Of a stretch of DNA of 64,000 nt, positions 1 through 12,727 are shown one piece after another; positions within the stretch are counted from its first letter, which is position 1, and each line of letters opens with the position of its first letter. The notes under the pieces were generated by a model that had not been told where the DNA came from, did no database searches, and saw nothing but the letters and a program-made list of their open reading frames with translations. This DNA comes from Microstegium vimineum (Eukaryota; Streptophyta; Magnoliopsida; Poales; Poaceae), in the NCBI GenBank assembly GCA_022036555.1, contig CM039131.1, positions 34,932,138-34,996,137 of the forward strand, in the 5' to 3' direction. A program made the translations under genes and the position numbers.

Positions 1-345
1 CATAAATCTAATCAAACTTAAAAAAGATACTCATATGTTCATAATATTTTTCATAAATCTAGTTAAACTTTTTTTAAAAAATAGAACTTCTAAAAAACGA
101 AACATAGGACGGAAGGAATAAGATTCACTACAAAATTGGAAGCCTCGGCTTCTAGTTAAAATTTGAGAGGGGGTAGGGGCAATCAGGTAACAGTAAGTGA
201 AGTTACAACATAAATCAGGGAAAGGGGGGATCACGCTTTTTCCCGAAAGGACGGGGGGCACGTTTGATACTACAAACTTGGAGTACCTTTCTTTTGCAAC
301 ATTCACTTCATAACAGGAACATATTTTTGTTTGCCAGCAGATAAC
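1..345. repeat. PDS5 3' flank, copy A of a dispersed direct repeat
   Basis: About 330 bases downstream of the PDS5 stop align, with scattered substitutions and small indels, to 54720-55048 in the same orientation. Shared landmarks include GATACTCATATGTTCATAA, an AAAAACGAAA stretch, and the TTGGAGTACCTTTC to TTGTTTGCCAGCAGATA segment. On the minus strand this is probably the distal 3' UTR or the downstream flank of PDS5. The bases between about 345 and the stop at 645 (the near 3' UTR) are not in the second copy. Confidence 0.75.
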
Positions 346-644
346 TCAAACTGCATTTAACACAAAAGCTTGAACCAGAGCAAGCATGAAATCCATTTTT
401 GCCAGAGGCACAGCCGCTGGCAACGAGAACAAAAAAAGTAAGACCAAACATTACAGCTCCTATTGAGAGTTTAAGACTGCTACAACTACGAGCTGACTCA
501 TGATGGCCAATTAACAAACGGCTAAGCCGGTAAACGGTCCAGGGAATAAAAAGCATACATGGCATGTCGCATGCCAACATCTTAAGACTTTAGACTGCAA
601 GGGCGGAACGCCCTGAGATGATGAGCTGCATAGCTTCTGAGCAA

Positions 645-1363
645 CTAGTTGCGGCTCTTTCTTCTGCGCTTCTTTCTGGTAGTAGTTTTAGCAGACCCTT
701 CTCCTCCTCTGATGACTCACCTTCATTCTCCTCTGGCTTCCTTTTGGTTGAAAGACCATTGGTCTTGGATCCATCGATAGCTTCACTGGATTTCACTTCA
801 TCTTTTGAATTCTTGTCTTCACCGCCAGCATCATCCTTTGAGTTGTCGGTGCTATCAGGCTCATCCTTGCTGCTTGCCTTGACAACAGCACCCTTAGCCT
901 TTCTACTAGATCGAGAGGGCTTTCCACCTTCCTTCTTAGAGTTATTGCCAGTCTTAGGTGTCTCTTGAGTATCCTTCTCAGCACCTTTTCCCTTCAGTCT
1001 GGCTGGAGTCACAGAGCTATCAGCATTTGGCATATTATTGCTGGAGCGCACACCTTTTGGACGCCCTCTCTTCTTCAAAGGATTCTTAATATCACTGCCA
1101 TTGTGCATAAAACAGTTAAGTAGTTCACATAAGCTACTGAGTGTACAATGTATCAAGATAGCACATCCATAATAGTAAACACTTTACCTTTGAGGTGTTC
1201 CTGTTTTTCCTTCCTTCATTTGTTGACCTGAGCTCCCTTTAGCTTTTCTGCCACGTGGCCTGGTTTACAAGATAAAACTCGTAATTTAACAAATGAAACC
1301 CATTAAGTTATGACCTAAACAATGAACGGGATTGGAGTATCAGGTAACATTGACATAGAACAG

Positions 1364-1413
<50 letters not shown>

Positions 1414-2446
1414 GGGGGGGGGGGGAAGAATCAAAGTTCATCAATCAGGATGGAAAGTAACTCCACATATATTAAAAAGAAGACACATTAGGAATGAATC
1501 ATTTCAGAATCTCCATCTGGTGGTTACCACCAAATAGCAAAGTTATAGCTACACAATCAAACAGATCAAAGGCATGCTAGACAGGTTAAGTTGGAGACAA
1601 AAGCACATAGAAGAATTCACATAAAATCTTAAAACATATGAGACAAACATTGGTTGTTTGAAAAATCAAGTGTGTGCATGCTACCACTGCTTTGTTTTTG
1701 AGTTTTGAAACTAGTAAGCCATTAAGTGTAAGAAGCTGCTTCTAGCAACTTAGGCAGAAGAAAGTTCTTAATACGAGGTAGGGGAAACTGCAGTTGTGCA
1801 CACAATCACATATTATATTGTTTAACGTTCTGGCATAATTATAATTGTCATCTCAAACACAGAACATACAGAAGGCGCAAAGAAGATATTTTCCTTACAT
1901 ATTAGATGACGCATCAGGATCAGTGTCTTGTTCCTGCAGGATGACAAATGAATCAGAAAAAGAAACAGAGGACAGATATAACTGCATCAAATTCAAACCT
2001 AATGGATTAATGGAAATACCTCAGCAATGAACTCCCATCTTTCCTTCTTAAGCACTAGTACCTCAACATCACCATCATCATACGAAACCTGAGTGCCAAG
2101 AGGAAAGGGTCCAAACATCATAATTAGTTTTGTTTAAGAGAAAAATAAGACTTCCATCGCTAATAGTGTTTCTTATTCAGACAGGCTAAACACTTAATGA
2201 CAAATGAAGTGTGAATGGGCACCTTGTGCTTCTTGGAAGAAGCATCGAATGATTCAACAACACCCACATAGAACCTGCAAATCAAGAAATAATTTCAAAA
2301 CCAACCAAACTGCATGCTAGCATAACTAATGGGGCAAATATCATTTACAGCTGTCAACACTGTTATCAAAAAGAAGATTTAAGGAAACATAAAGAAAAAC
2401 TATAGGTGTAAAGTTCCAACCAGAAGAACAATTCACCAAGCAGATA

Positions 2447-2516
<70 letters not shown>

Positions 2517-5500
2517 AAGGGAACAAATAGCAACTACGATGCAGACTTGGAAGCCTTCAGAAATAGCGACCACAGTGCATCCAGAAGGTGGTCAGAAATA
2601 AAATATATGCTCACAAATAACCAAATGCTTCACTATAGAAATATCCATGACATTGCCACAGACAAAAAAACATTGGTGCAAAAGATAATATATATTAACT
2701 ACTGTAAGAACACCATTACTGATAAGAAGCACATGTTCATAATCAGACTTACTTTTTGTCATCTGGCCACCAAACTTTGATTCTTGAGCCAATAAGGTTT
2801 TCATCAAGCATTTTGTTTTTCTTTGATAGAGGGGTCTGCCAACACAACAGAAAAGGTTCTGATAAACTGAAACAGAAATAAGGCCGAAGATAGATCACTG
2901 TGTCAAGCACGCATACCTCTTGAGCTTCCTGCAAACGTTTCCTTTTCGATGACGTCCCACTATCCTCTTGTTGGCCTTTTGATTTATCGATCCTTGTTGG
3001 GGACACCATTTCCTGAATTATGATAATTAATAAAAAAAATCAAGTCATTGTGGAAGACTACATTAGGAGGAGAAAAAAATAGTGTAGACAGAAAAGGTCA
3101 AAAACATGATGAACGACAACTAAGGTGATATAAGTTAATCCGTTGAAAATACCAGTTGAGTTACTGGCCAACCGTTAGTAAACCTATCAAATATCTTATT
3201 ATAGAGAATAAAAGCATGTAAACATGAAACTATAAATAGGCACTATCACTATTGAAACCCAATCTTCAGCTAATAAGATATAAGCATGGCTTAAGTACAG
3301 AGAAACAACTTTAATGCATGTACTGTAGTCAATTGAGAACAAGAAAGCTACCTTCAAACTAATATCTTCATCGTTGTCTTTATCAGAGACAGCACCTTCT
3401 TTCTGCAATTTCATACTGGTTGTATGTTTCTTCTTGCCAGATTCTCCTTGAGCAGCCTTAGTTGACGAAGACTTTGCAGCATCTTTATTCAGTTGCCTTG
3501 TAGCTCTCCTCCAGAATCAGTGACGGGATCAAGTTTTGCAGATTTTAGGTCTGATGCATGTTTCTTTCCAACAGGCTTTTTCTCCTGAGACTTTGCTGCT
3601 GGAGGTCGGCCTCTCTTTGGCTTAACCACAGCAGGCTTAGTATCAGTTAGTTTTGATGATCCCTCAGCAGTTATATTGCCAGTCTCTGATAGCTGCTTTT
3701 TATCGCCATCATTTGTCTTTGGGGACAACTCAGATGCTACTAGACTCGCATTGTCTTTAACAACCTTGGATTGCTCACTCATCTCAGATTCAATGGAAGA
3801 ACCAAGCTTGTGGTCTTTCTTTGAATTGACATCAGATAGCTTTTCAGTTTCAACAGTTGCTGGTTCTCGTACTTCTTCGTCACAAGATATCAATTGCTCA
3901 GAACTTTTGGTCTGCTTGTCAAGAGAAGTCAGTTCTGGCTTCTGTTTAGAAGAATCCGGTGTCTGCTCGTCACCGGAAGTCAGTTCTTCCTTCTGTTTAG
4001 AAGAATCTGGTGACTGCTCCTCACCAGAAGTCAGTTCTTGCTTCTGTTTTGAAGAATCTGGTCCATCTGGAGTCTTGACATTGTCAACTGGAGCAGCACC
4101 ATTGCTAATGGCAGTTGTGGGAGTACTGCTTGGACTAGTACCTTCTTGGCCTAGGCAATTAACATTTTGGTCCACCTTTGCAGTTTCCTGAAAAAAAATA
4201 TAAACTTGTGGTATCGACCTCACTCTATAGAACATTATATACTGAACATCTGCAGATGTATACCTGTGGTGACTCATCAGAAACAGACTTTTCAGAAAGT
4301 TTACCTTCAGCTGCCTGCATAATAATTATTTAGAGGAACTTAGCACACAACTGAAACATATGCATACCAGGAGGGGGTGCGGACTCTTAGTACTATCATA
4401 TTGAGGAGATTATATGCATTAAAAATAATGGTGGATCATGTTACTGATAGTACCAGAATCCAACATGACTATACATACCATCATATATGTGCACAATACA
4501 CTATCCAAAGGAATAAATACATAACAAAAATGTTTCTTTGAAATTTCAAGTTATATTATGGTTAATATAGTTCCCTTTCCAGATATCAGGGTTTAAAAAT
4601 TCTGACCACGTCCCTTTTTGAAGAATGGCCTGAATTTTAAGTTGATACATTCAATACCACACATAACTGAATACATGCCTGTAATACCAGTATCTCAATA
4701 ACAGAAGAAATAGGACCCCTTTTCTGTCGAAGTCTTACAAAAGCAACCTTTCTCATTTGATTACGCATCTAAAAATAGATCAACCATGCCACAAAAATGA
4801 ACTAATACTTAGGCCAACAAATTTTCAACATGTATTTGTCAGTCCATAAACTCAATTTGCAAATATACTGGTGATTTAACTAACCATGTCTTTTCCTGAT
4901 GCATCAACATTGTTTTCTCCAGCATCTGAAGCATCTTGGAACAACGTTGTAACAACGTTGCTGTATTCATCCAAGGGAGTGCCCTTCAGTAACTCATGAA
5001 GCACTGGTTTCAGCTTGTCCCTGCACAAGCCTAGTACCCTCTCTGCAAGTCCAAAAGATGCTGGGAGAGTTTCCTGTAAAGTAAGGACAGAAATTTTAGT
5101 ACAAGATGACAATAACTAGATGTTAATGCAAACAACAGAGGGATGGAATTACTTGTGCTTCTTTTGTAAGGTTCTGAAGCAGACACGATGCCAGTTCAGC
5201 ATGGACATCATCGCTCTCCTGAATTACAAACATCATTATAATTTCCATACAGTGGGTGACTTGTCCTGAATGCCTGGTGCTGAAATTATACAAAAAGGGA
5301 ACGAATAAGATGAGAAATAAAAAAAAATCCACACTAGATAAATAAGGATAGCATTCATGCACAACAGGAGCATATACAGGAATACATGCATTCTATGACT
5401 ACCATCACAACAATGAAACCCTTCTTTGGGCTTTAAAAATGCCACAATTACATTATTACCCCAGTCCATTTGTCAGATCTTAAAATATGGTACCAAGTGT

Positions 5501-6766
5501 TTGCAAAATTACGATGTAAAATGAATGTGAGGGAAGTTTCTTACGAAGCAGTTTTGAAGAAATGACGGAACATGTCCAGTATCATATGGTCCAAGTCAAG
5601 ATCCAACATCAGAACACAGCAACGAACCCTTGCAACAGAATCAAGGATTGAAACCCTCCTTGCAAAGGAGGGGCTGTTCATATCATCTAAGTCACCAAAA
5701 GTCTCCACAACTCTCTTAAACAAGTCCTGCAACAAGGAAAATAGCAATGGTCAGTACCATATAGACACCATCGTTCCATCCCAAGAAGGGAAACAAATTT
5801 CACCTTCATAACATCATCATCATAGGGGGCCTCTGGCGCGGTAATCCTGGTAACTTCAGTTAAGCAAGAGGTGACAGCAACCTTCACATCGGGATCAGGG
5901 TGCTGCAGTAGCTCACTTGTAATCAAAACAGCCATAGTGGGCCGAAGAGCATTGTACATGCTCTCGGGTGGAGATTGATCCACCCTGGACAACCAGATTT
6001 CGGCTTCCTGCACAAACGAACAAGCAATTCCGACTCTAATGAGAAAATAGTCCTGGGCTAAATGAGCTACCAACTAGGTCATACATCACAAATCATAAAC
6101 CAAAAAAAAAACACTAAACCATTGCAATGCAAGCAATATCTCCACGCAAACTACTCAGGATCACATGACCTCATCAACCAACAAAGCAGCCTTTTTTCTT
6201 CCATCCTAGTCTAGATGAGTGACCAAGTAGAGCACACTTCGCATTATAAAGAATATATATGCAAATAAAACCTAAATAATTACAAGGCCAGCTCTATCTC
6301 TGTTCGACTGTTCCAGCCTATTCAAAACCGCACAGATTAATCAATCAACAGAGAACTATTTTCTCCAATCCCAAGCTGGATGAGCCACCGGCTAATGCAG
6401 GTTTCGTAAGGGGGAAAAAATCCCCAAAACGATAAACAATTGCAAAGCAAGCTACGCCTCGAGAGGCCTGAATGACGAACACAACGGGAACAGAGCACGA
6501 TAGCTAGGCAAAACGATAAACAATTGCAAGGCAAGTTACATCTCGACACGCTCGATTGACGAACACAACAGGAACAGAGCACGATAGCTAGGGCGAAAGC
6601 AAAGGATTCGCTGGGGCCGCGCTCACCTCGAGTAACCGGAGAAGCTCGTCGGGGTCCTCCGGGATAGCGCCAAAGCGCTGGCCTATGTCTCGCATCCGCA
6701 GCTCGGCCTCAGCCTGCACTTCCTCGGCGTCATCACAGGGGCTGCAGGCGGTGCGTCCTCCGCCAT
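645..6766 (-). CDS. PDS5: PDS5-type sister chromatid cohesion cofactor, 14 exons, three apparent 1-base frameshifts
   Basis: Exons, transcript order: 6766-6627, 6007-5804, 5726-5545, 5279-5153, 5073-4885, 4314-4264, 4187-3352, 3012-2917, 2835-2753, 2274-2223, 2088-2020, 1933-1899, 1259-1188, 1094-645. All junctions are GT-AG. If one missing base is allowed near 6725, 3511 and 700, the phases close into 862 residues, the size of the short plant PDS5 class. Residues 1-280 are helical HEAT-like and include WLSRVDQSPPES and a TRITAPEAPYDDDVMK stretch. Exon 7 encodes an acidic linker with three tandem copies of a PDSSKQK-ELTS unit and a KRGRPP AT-hook. A Tudor-like fold near 615-680 contains KVWWPDDKKFYVGVV and DDGDVEVLVLKKERWEF. 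Two more AT-hook-like patches (PRGRKAKG, KKRGRPKG) precede a basic C-terminus, KKRRRKSRN. The family regulates cohesin loading and release and DNA repair in the nucleus. Family assignment is firm. Whether this copy is intact depends on the frameshifts. The alternative is a recent pseudogene. Confidence 0.88.
1363..1425. repeat. (GT)n followed by a 29-G run in a PDS5 intron
   Basis: A GT dinucleotide tract (1363-1396) runs directly into 29 consecutive G (1397-1425), inside the intron between exons at 1899 and 1259. The plus (template) strand is G-rich, so the transcript carries the C-rich version. Run length is probably unreliable in any assembly. Confidence 0.9.
2450..2516. repeat. (TA)n microsatellite in a PDS5 intron
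   Basis: About 65 bases of nearly pure TA repeat, within the intron between exons at 2753 and 2274. It is interrupted once by ATTATATA near its end. Confidence 0.92.
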
Positions 6767-6804
6767 CGTCGGGGCACGGGGGGGAGACCTAACGGGAAGA
6801 GGGG

Positions 6805-6865
6805 TTTAGGGTTTCGGTGAGGGGGCTGGTGGCGACTGGAAGACTAGCGGGGGTAGGGTTTTATA
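6805..6865 (-). promoter_or_regulatory. PDS5 core promoter: TATA box and telo-box
   Basis: Read on the minus strand, CTATAAAACC occurs about 95 bases upstream of the first ATG (TATAAAA at 6865-6859). AAACCCTAAA, a telo-box, follows at 6814-6805 within the likely 5' leader. Telo-boxes are common in promoters or leaders of plant genes active in dividing cells, which fits a cohesin cofactor. The transcription start is inferred near 6830. Confidence 0.6.
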
Positions 6866-7360
6866 GCCGACGAGACGCCGGTGGTGGCGGCGGCGACGGT
6901 GAGGAGGCGTTCGCACTCGACCTCTCCCTCCTTCCAATTTTTCGCGATTCGCCGCCGTTCGAATCGTGCAACGGGAACATCTGGGTTGGCTGAGGTTGAG
7001 CAGGGGCTGAGCTGTTGAGGGCTTGAGGCCCCTTCAACCGGTTTACCAAAAATACCGGCCCCAAAGGCTGTGACGAGACAGGTCACACAAGTCGTGTTGG
7101 TTCCGATTTCGAATTCAAAGGATATGGAAGGGAAAACTTGGCGGCAGAGTGGGTTCATATACCAGGGTTAATTCGAAAAATGTTTAGGATCGTTTGAAAA
7201 ATATAAGTGTAAATGCTTAAATTGTAGGGTTTAGAGGTATTGTGTAATGCTTTTGATTTTTTTTTCTTTTTTGTTTACTTTTAATGTGAATGCTCAATTT
7301 GAATAATTTGTTTTTTTTAATATTTGAATATGAATTGTTGGGTTTACATGCTATTTGAAT

Positions 7361-7585
7361 CCTTACAGCTAACAATTGTAGCTGCTAAAAATTATAGGTG
7401 ATCTCATTTGATCTCTCTAATTAATATATTTAGATCCTTACAGCTAACAATTGTAGCTGCTAAAAATTATATGTGATCTCGTTTGATCTCTCTAATTAAT
7501 ATATTTGGATCCTTACAGCTAACAATTGTAGCTGCTAAAAATTATATGTGATCTAGTTTGATCTCTCTAATTAATATATTCTAGT
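7361..7585. repeat. Three tandem copies of a 75-base AT-rich unit
   Basis: The unit starts CCTTACAGCTAACAATTG at 7361, 7436 and 7511 and contains GATCTCTCTAATTAATATAT. Copies differ at few bases. Related GTTTGGATCC and CTAGCTAAT words continue, more degraded, to about 7880. This looks like the inside of an inverted-repeat or hAT-type element, but no clear termini were found. The interval 7160-7360 is plain AT-rich sequence with no feature. Confidence 0.8.
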
Positions 7586-7930
7586 TAGTATATTAAATAA
7601 TATTCAAATTACATGTGGCCTCGTTTGGATCCATTGCTAATAGTCTAGCTAGTGTCTTATCTACCACCCAGATTAATTATGTCCCATATAAATCTCTAGC
7701 TATTAATCTAGCTATATTGCCTACCACCTAGATTAGCTGTCATATTTGGATCCATAGCTAATATCTTACCTACCACTGGCTACCACCTAGATTATGTGTG
7801 GTCCTATTTAGATCCCTAGTTAATATTCTACCTATTGTCTTACCTATCACCCAACTTATAATTAGTTGGTTTCACTAGCTAACAATTAGCTTTTTAGCCA
7901 CATTTATATATTTTTTTATTAGCAATAAAA

Positions 7931-8395
7931 GATTTTTATATATGTATTCCATGAATGATTATAAAAAATGATTGTGATATATAATGTCCATCGTTTATGT
8001 TCAATCTGTTTTTGTAGTACTATCTAAAACATTGAATGGCTCAAACTAACCATATATTTAGTTTTTAGTTTCTTGAGACATGGGAGATGGGATAAGTCAA
8101 TCCCATTTTCAAGGTTGTTTAGTGTTGGGGCTTGAAGGTTGTGTAGTTTAGGGGCAACTAGGGAGGAGGATGCAATAGAAGATTTTAAATGTGTATTCCA
8201 TGAATGTTTATAAGGAAAAATGATTGTGATATATAATGACCATGGTTTATGTTCAATCTATTTTGTACTACCTAAAACATTAAATGACTCCAACTAACTA
8301 TATATTTAGTTTAAGTTTTTTGGGACACGGGATATGGGATAGGTTGATCCCATTCTGATGGTTGTTTAGTTTATGAGCAACTAGGGAGGAGGATG
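7931..8395. repeat. Diverged tandem duplication, unit about 225-250 bases
   Basis: The block 7931-8172 recurs at 8181-8395. Shared stretches are GTATTCCATGAATG, ATGATTGTGATATATAATG, GTTTATGTTCAATCT and GCAACTAGGGAGGAGGATG. The offset falls from 250 to 223 across the pair because of small deletions. No coding potential was seen. Confidence 0.75.
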
Positions 8396-11300
8396 TCTCA
8401 CCCTAGGGGGAGGCCTCTCCCTCCCCGCACTACATATCGAGTAGACGGACTCGTCCCTGGTGAGCGACATAGCTCCTTCGTTCGTGCCAAGTACAAGGAT
8501 AGGGTGCAGGTTGGTGCGGAGGCGTTGAGAGGCTTGAGGCAAGCACAATCGCTGAGCACGGGGGCGCCCTAATGACAAGCATGTAGCCTACAACACGGGA
8601 GTTCTTGTGGTAGGCAACACAGCGGGCATACAAGACTAGGAACAATGAGGGTGCTAATGGGGCGGTTGTGCTAAGAATTGAGCTCAGGCAGGTGACTTTG
8701 CACGGGTAGCTTCAACGGGTAGGATGGGAAAGCGGGGCAGAGGGCAGCAACGATGTACAAAGGGTTTTGGAGGAAGAAAATATGTGCATGAGAGATTGTT
8801 GAGTGGATCCACATTTCACAGTGACTAGCAATATGGAAATTGTGTTCATCCCAATCATCTATATCAATCCAACCAAAGAAAAAAAATGGATTATCCTTTT
8901 CAACCAAATGTATAATGGGACCATCACATCCCACAATCATGGATGACATTGTCTTATTCCAAGACGTCCCCAAACCAAACACGTGCCACAACAATAACTA
9001 TAATGGTAAGGCTCTAACATTAGTTATTAACATCAACATATCTTTGTTGAACTCTTAATTGCAGATCGCAAAAGATTTATGTGTGTTAAACATAAATGTT
9101 GCAAAGACCCTATATACGACGACTTCATGTTTGTTCACATGTGTCTTGTAACTCTAAAAATCTCTAACATGAGTTTTATATTTGAAACCTAAGCCACCAA
9201 CTTCTTTTTTCCTTGCCCTAACTTTTTTTGTATCTTATGTGAATGTTGAATGGACATAATGATTTCACACATATAACTGCTAAGTCTAAACAAAACAAAA
9301 CATCAAATATTTCACATCAACAATAGAGAAATTGAAATAAAGCACACAAGGAAAATATACTAAGATACGTTGTGTTCCTATGATTTTCACTGTTCTCATT
9401 TATTTTGGATGACAACACCCCTATTTATGAAAACATTTCATGAAAATATAAATAATAGTAATAAAAATAAACTAAGATATGGTGTATTCCTAAACTCATT
9501 ATATAGAACACATAAGTAGCTAATAATCATACCCTCCCTTTCTCGTTTATCTTAGAACTTCAAATGATGCATCAAAATCGTCAATAATTATACTCACAAT
9601 AAAAATCACAATTGCATATTTGTTTGCTCTTTTTAATTTTACAGTGATGCCAACAGCCGATCGAGTAATATTAGACATGAAAAAGGAGTAATATGATGAT
9701 CAACAAAAATAAATTGCATATATGTTTTCTTAACAAAATTGACATGATATATTTAACTTTTTGATATGTACGATAACAATGTGAAATGCATAAAAAACAA
9801 CACGACTCACTGTTTTTTTAGCTTGATGAACAAAAGGAATGTTGTGCTCCATCTATTTCTTGAAAGGGGAACAAGAAAATGGCATGAAGCAACACGAATC
9901 AAAACATAATAACTAATCTAAGATCATGTCATAAAATTGTGGAACTATTTTGCAGATTGCTTACAACACTTACTAGCTACCACTTTTTACACCCCCTCCT
10001 TAAAGGCATTGTATCCATTATAGTCTCTCTTGCATCGTGACATATATTACTTCAAATCTTAGTGACTTTTTTCAATCCTAACACAAGAGTTCTATTTTCA
10101 TAAGAGCTCTCTTTCCATACGAGGAAACCAACATAAATAAGAAAAGCATTATCATAAAATTATATGAATTGCTTGTGGTATATGAACATTTACCTTGGGC
10201 CATATAGGGTCTTTTTGGTGCTCGTCACTTTTTAGCCTTCTTTATGAATCTAGTTTTCTCTTGTTGGACCCCAATCCTTCTTCTTTCTTCTTTGAATTCC
10301 GATCGTCATTCAACATACTAGGCAATTCAACGAAGCAAGTTAGTTGTCCCAAGTATGTTCTTTAGAAAAAAAAGGAAGTGACACCGGGATCGATCTTGGT
10401 GATGGTGGTGGTGGTGTGGGTAACACACAATCAATTTCCAACTTGTATATGTGCACTGAGTTGCCTACCTAGGTGGGTGAAAGCAGACTTTGGTGAGTTA
10501 ATCCGAGCAAGGTGAGTGGTTGGCAGAGATGTAGGACTGGTGGTCCCTTCACACTATATAGATTGACCAACACCTGCAACAAATTGTTATATAAACACTT
10601 ACGAATGACTTGTTAAACACAATAAAAAGAAGCAAAGAAGATAGAGATAGGTGATACTTTGTTCCAGCTTCCCTTGGGAAAGATCCTCTTCTATGAATTT
10701 GCATGTACCCGAGTCTAGTACGTATGAAAAGATGTCAACGTCATGACAATTGCATTTCCTAGTGGTGAAGGATTCTATTCCCGAGCGACTAAGGTCTAAT
10801 CTGGCGGCCCACGACTTGTCGCGCTTCGTATGTGGTGACGTCGTGGTTGTGGTGTCGAAAACCAACGCCATACTCTGTCAAATAGCCTCATATATCTCAT
10901 CATACCAGTTAGGCAAGTAACATGGTCGCACATCTTAACCACCAAACATGCAAGATCAATATAGTCCCATGGTTCTCAAACCTTTCGTGGAACTGTCAAA
11001 TTTCTCCCAACTGCAATAACCTAACATCAATATTTAGGTCTCCTTCTCTTGTTGTATGTAATTCTCTATTAGAGCGCACATCTCTAGCTAACCATTTTGA
11101 GTAGAAAAAAGTCATGGAATGAAAGAAATCACTCACATATGGCAGAACAAAGAAGAAGAAGAAGACTTGCGGATGGCGGCGGACGGCGGCGGTAGGGAAG
11201 GTGTTGTGTATGCCAATTATATATGGGTGGGTAGGCGGCAATGTATAGATTAGAGTTGTGAAGTAATGAGTAGGCTTCTAGGGTTCAGTCCTAGCTTTGG

Positions 11301-12627
11301 GCCAATTGATCCGGCCCAGATAACCTTTTAATCTTTGGCCCAAGACTCACCCACTTACTCTATGTCTTTTCATATTCAACTCCCAAACATTTTAGCTTGC
11401 ATCTTTCATTGCTAGTCCAATTTGAACCTAGCCACTTTCTATTTTTGACTCCAGTGGCAGAGTGAGCGAATATGTGCTCATGTGTACTCCCAAACACATT
11501 TTTTGAATACCCGTGTAAATAAGATATGGGTTTTTTATACTATGGGCCTAGAAAAAATAAAGCTTTAAAATAGCACTAGTATATTGCCCGTGTTAACGCC
11601 ACGGTTTCATTTTAGAAGCACATGAAAACAACCCAACGATGATATATTTTTTCATAGTATATTATCTGTGCTAACGTGTTGACGTCTAAAAAAATAAATC
11701 ATAAAACTAAAATAAACAATAAAACCAAAAAATAAATAAATCAAATGATGAAAGAAACAAAAAATTCGCGATATTTGCTTCTTCTAGGGATTGATTTTCG
11801 ACACAGTTTTAGCCACTTCACACCGGTCAACATCAAACCTACACAAGCAATTAGTTCATTATATATTAGTTATCACTGTACATTTTGCTATACATCATTA
11901 TACTGTACATTTTGCTATACATCATTATATATAAGATCAATTCTTCGTATCTAAGAAACTGATGTTGTGTCCTTTGTATTTATGCTAAAGTCAAACTGTA
12001 AATCAGTTCACCAATTACATGCCAATGGAAAAAGTTTAAATCTTGCTATAGGTGTCCATTTATCCATAAAGGATAGCTACCATCTTTATTAGAAAACAAC
12101 GGTGTGTGAATCAAAGAATTTAGAAGATATTCATAAAAAACCACGTTTGGGGCAAGATTGACTAATGATTGACTAATAATCCAATAGACCTATGCATTTT
12201 TAGGGTGCGTTTGGCTGGGAGTAAGGTAGAGGATAGTTCTGACTCTGTTTTATGGGATAGGATGATTTCATTTTTTGTTTGGTTAGAGAGGGTTGGGACA
12301 AACTTGTTTTCTGTTTAGTTCGGAGACATCAAAATCAGGATGGACAACTAACAGGTTGGACCCACTTATCATTTTTTTCTCTCCTCGTCATTTTTTCCCG
12401 ACTGCACACGAGCCCCGCCGCGCGTGATCCGTCGGCTCGTCCTGCACGTGACCACGTCCTTCCCCGACGAGCTCGTCGCAGCGGCGGCGGGGCAGAGTAG
12501 CTCCTCCGTATTTTATTGTTATGTTTCTTTATCTAGTTTGGTTTTTCCCTTTTAATGCTTTTGTTTTCCTTTTATGTGTTGTTTAATTTTTATTAACTTA
12601 TTTTTAGAACATAATAAAAAATATGTT
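8396..12627. other. Intergenic DNA, no supported gene
   Basis: Short ORFs here (for example minus 8671-8994 and 10599-10871) show no recognisable domain and are interrupted by AT-rich filler. A 27-base unit is tandemly duplicated at 11876-11929 (CTGTACATTTTGCTATACAT). The words TTGCCCGTGTTAACGCCACGG near 11585 and TGTGCTAACGTG near 11665 resemble ends seen in grass DNA transposons, without a delimited element. The segment from 12200 starts with a GGTGCGTTTGGCTGGGAG terminus-like word and ends at the gap. Confidence 0.6.
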
Positions 12628-12727
12628 NNNNNNNNNNNNNNNNNNNNNNNNNNNNNNNNNNNNNNNNNNNNNNNNNNNNNNNNNNNNNNNNNNNNNNNNN
12701 NNNNNNNNNNNNNNNNNNNNNNNNNNN
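12628..12727. other. Assembly gap of exactly 100 N
   Basis: One hundred consecutive N is a conventional placeholder for a scaffold join of unknown size. Real distance, and even adjacency, across it is unknown. The PDS5 side and the MIR156 side are therefore linked only by scaffolding. Confidence 0.98.
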
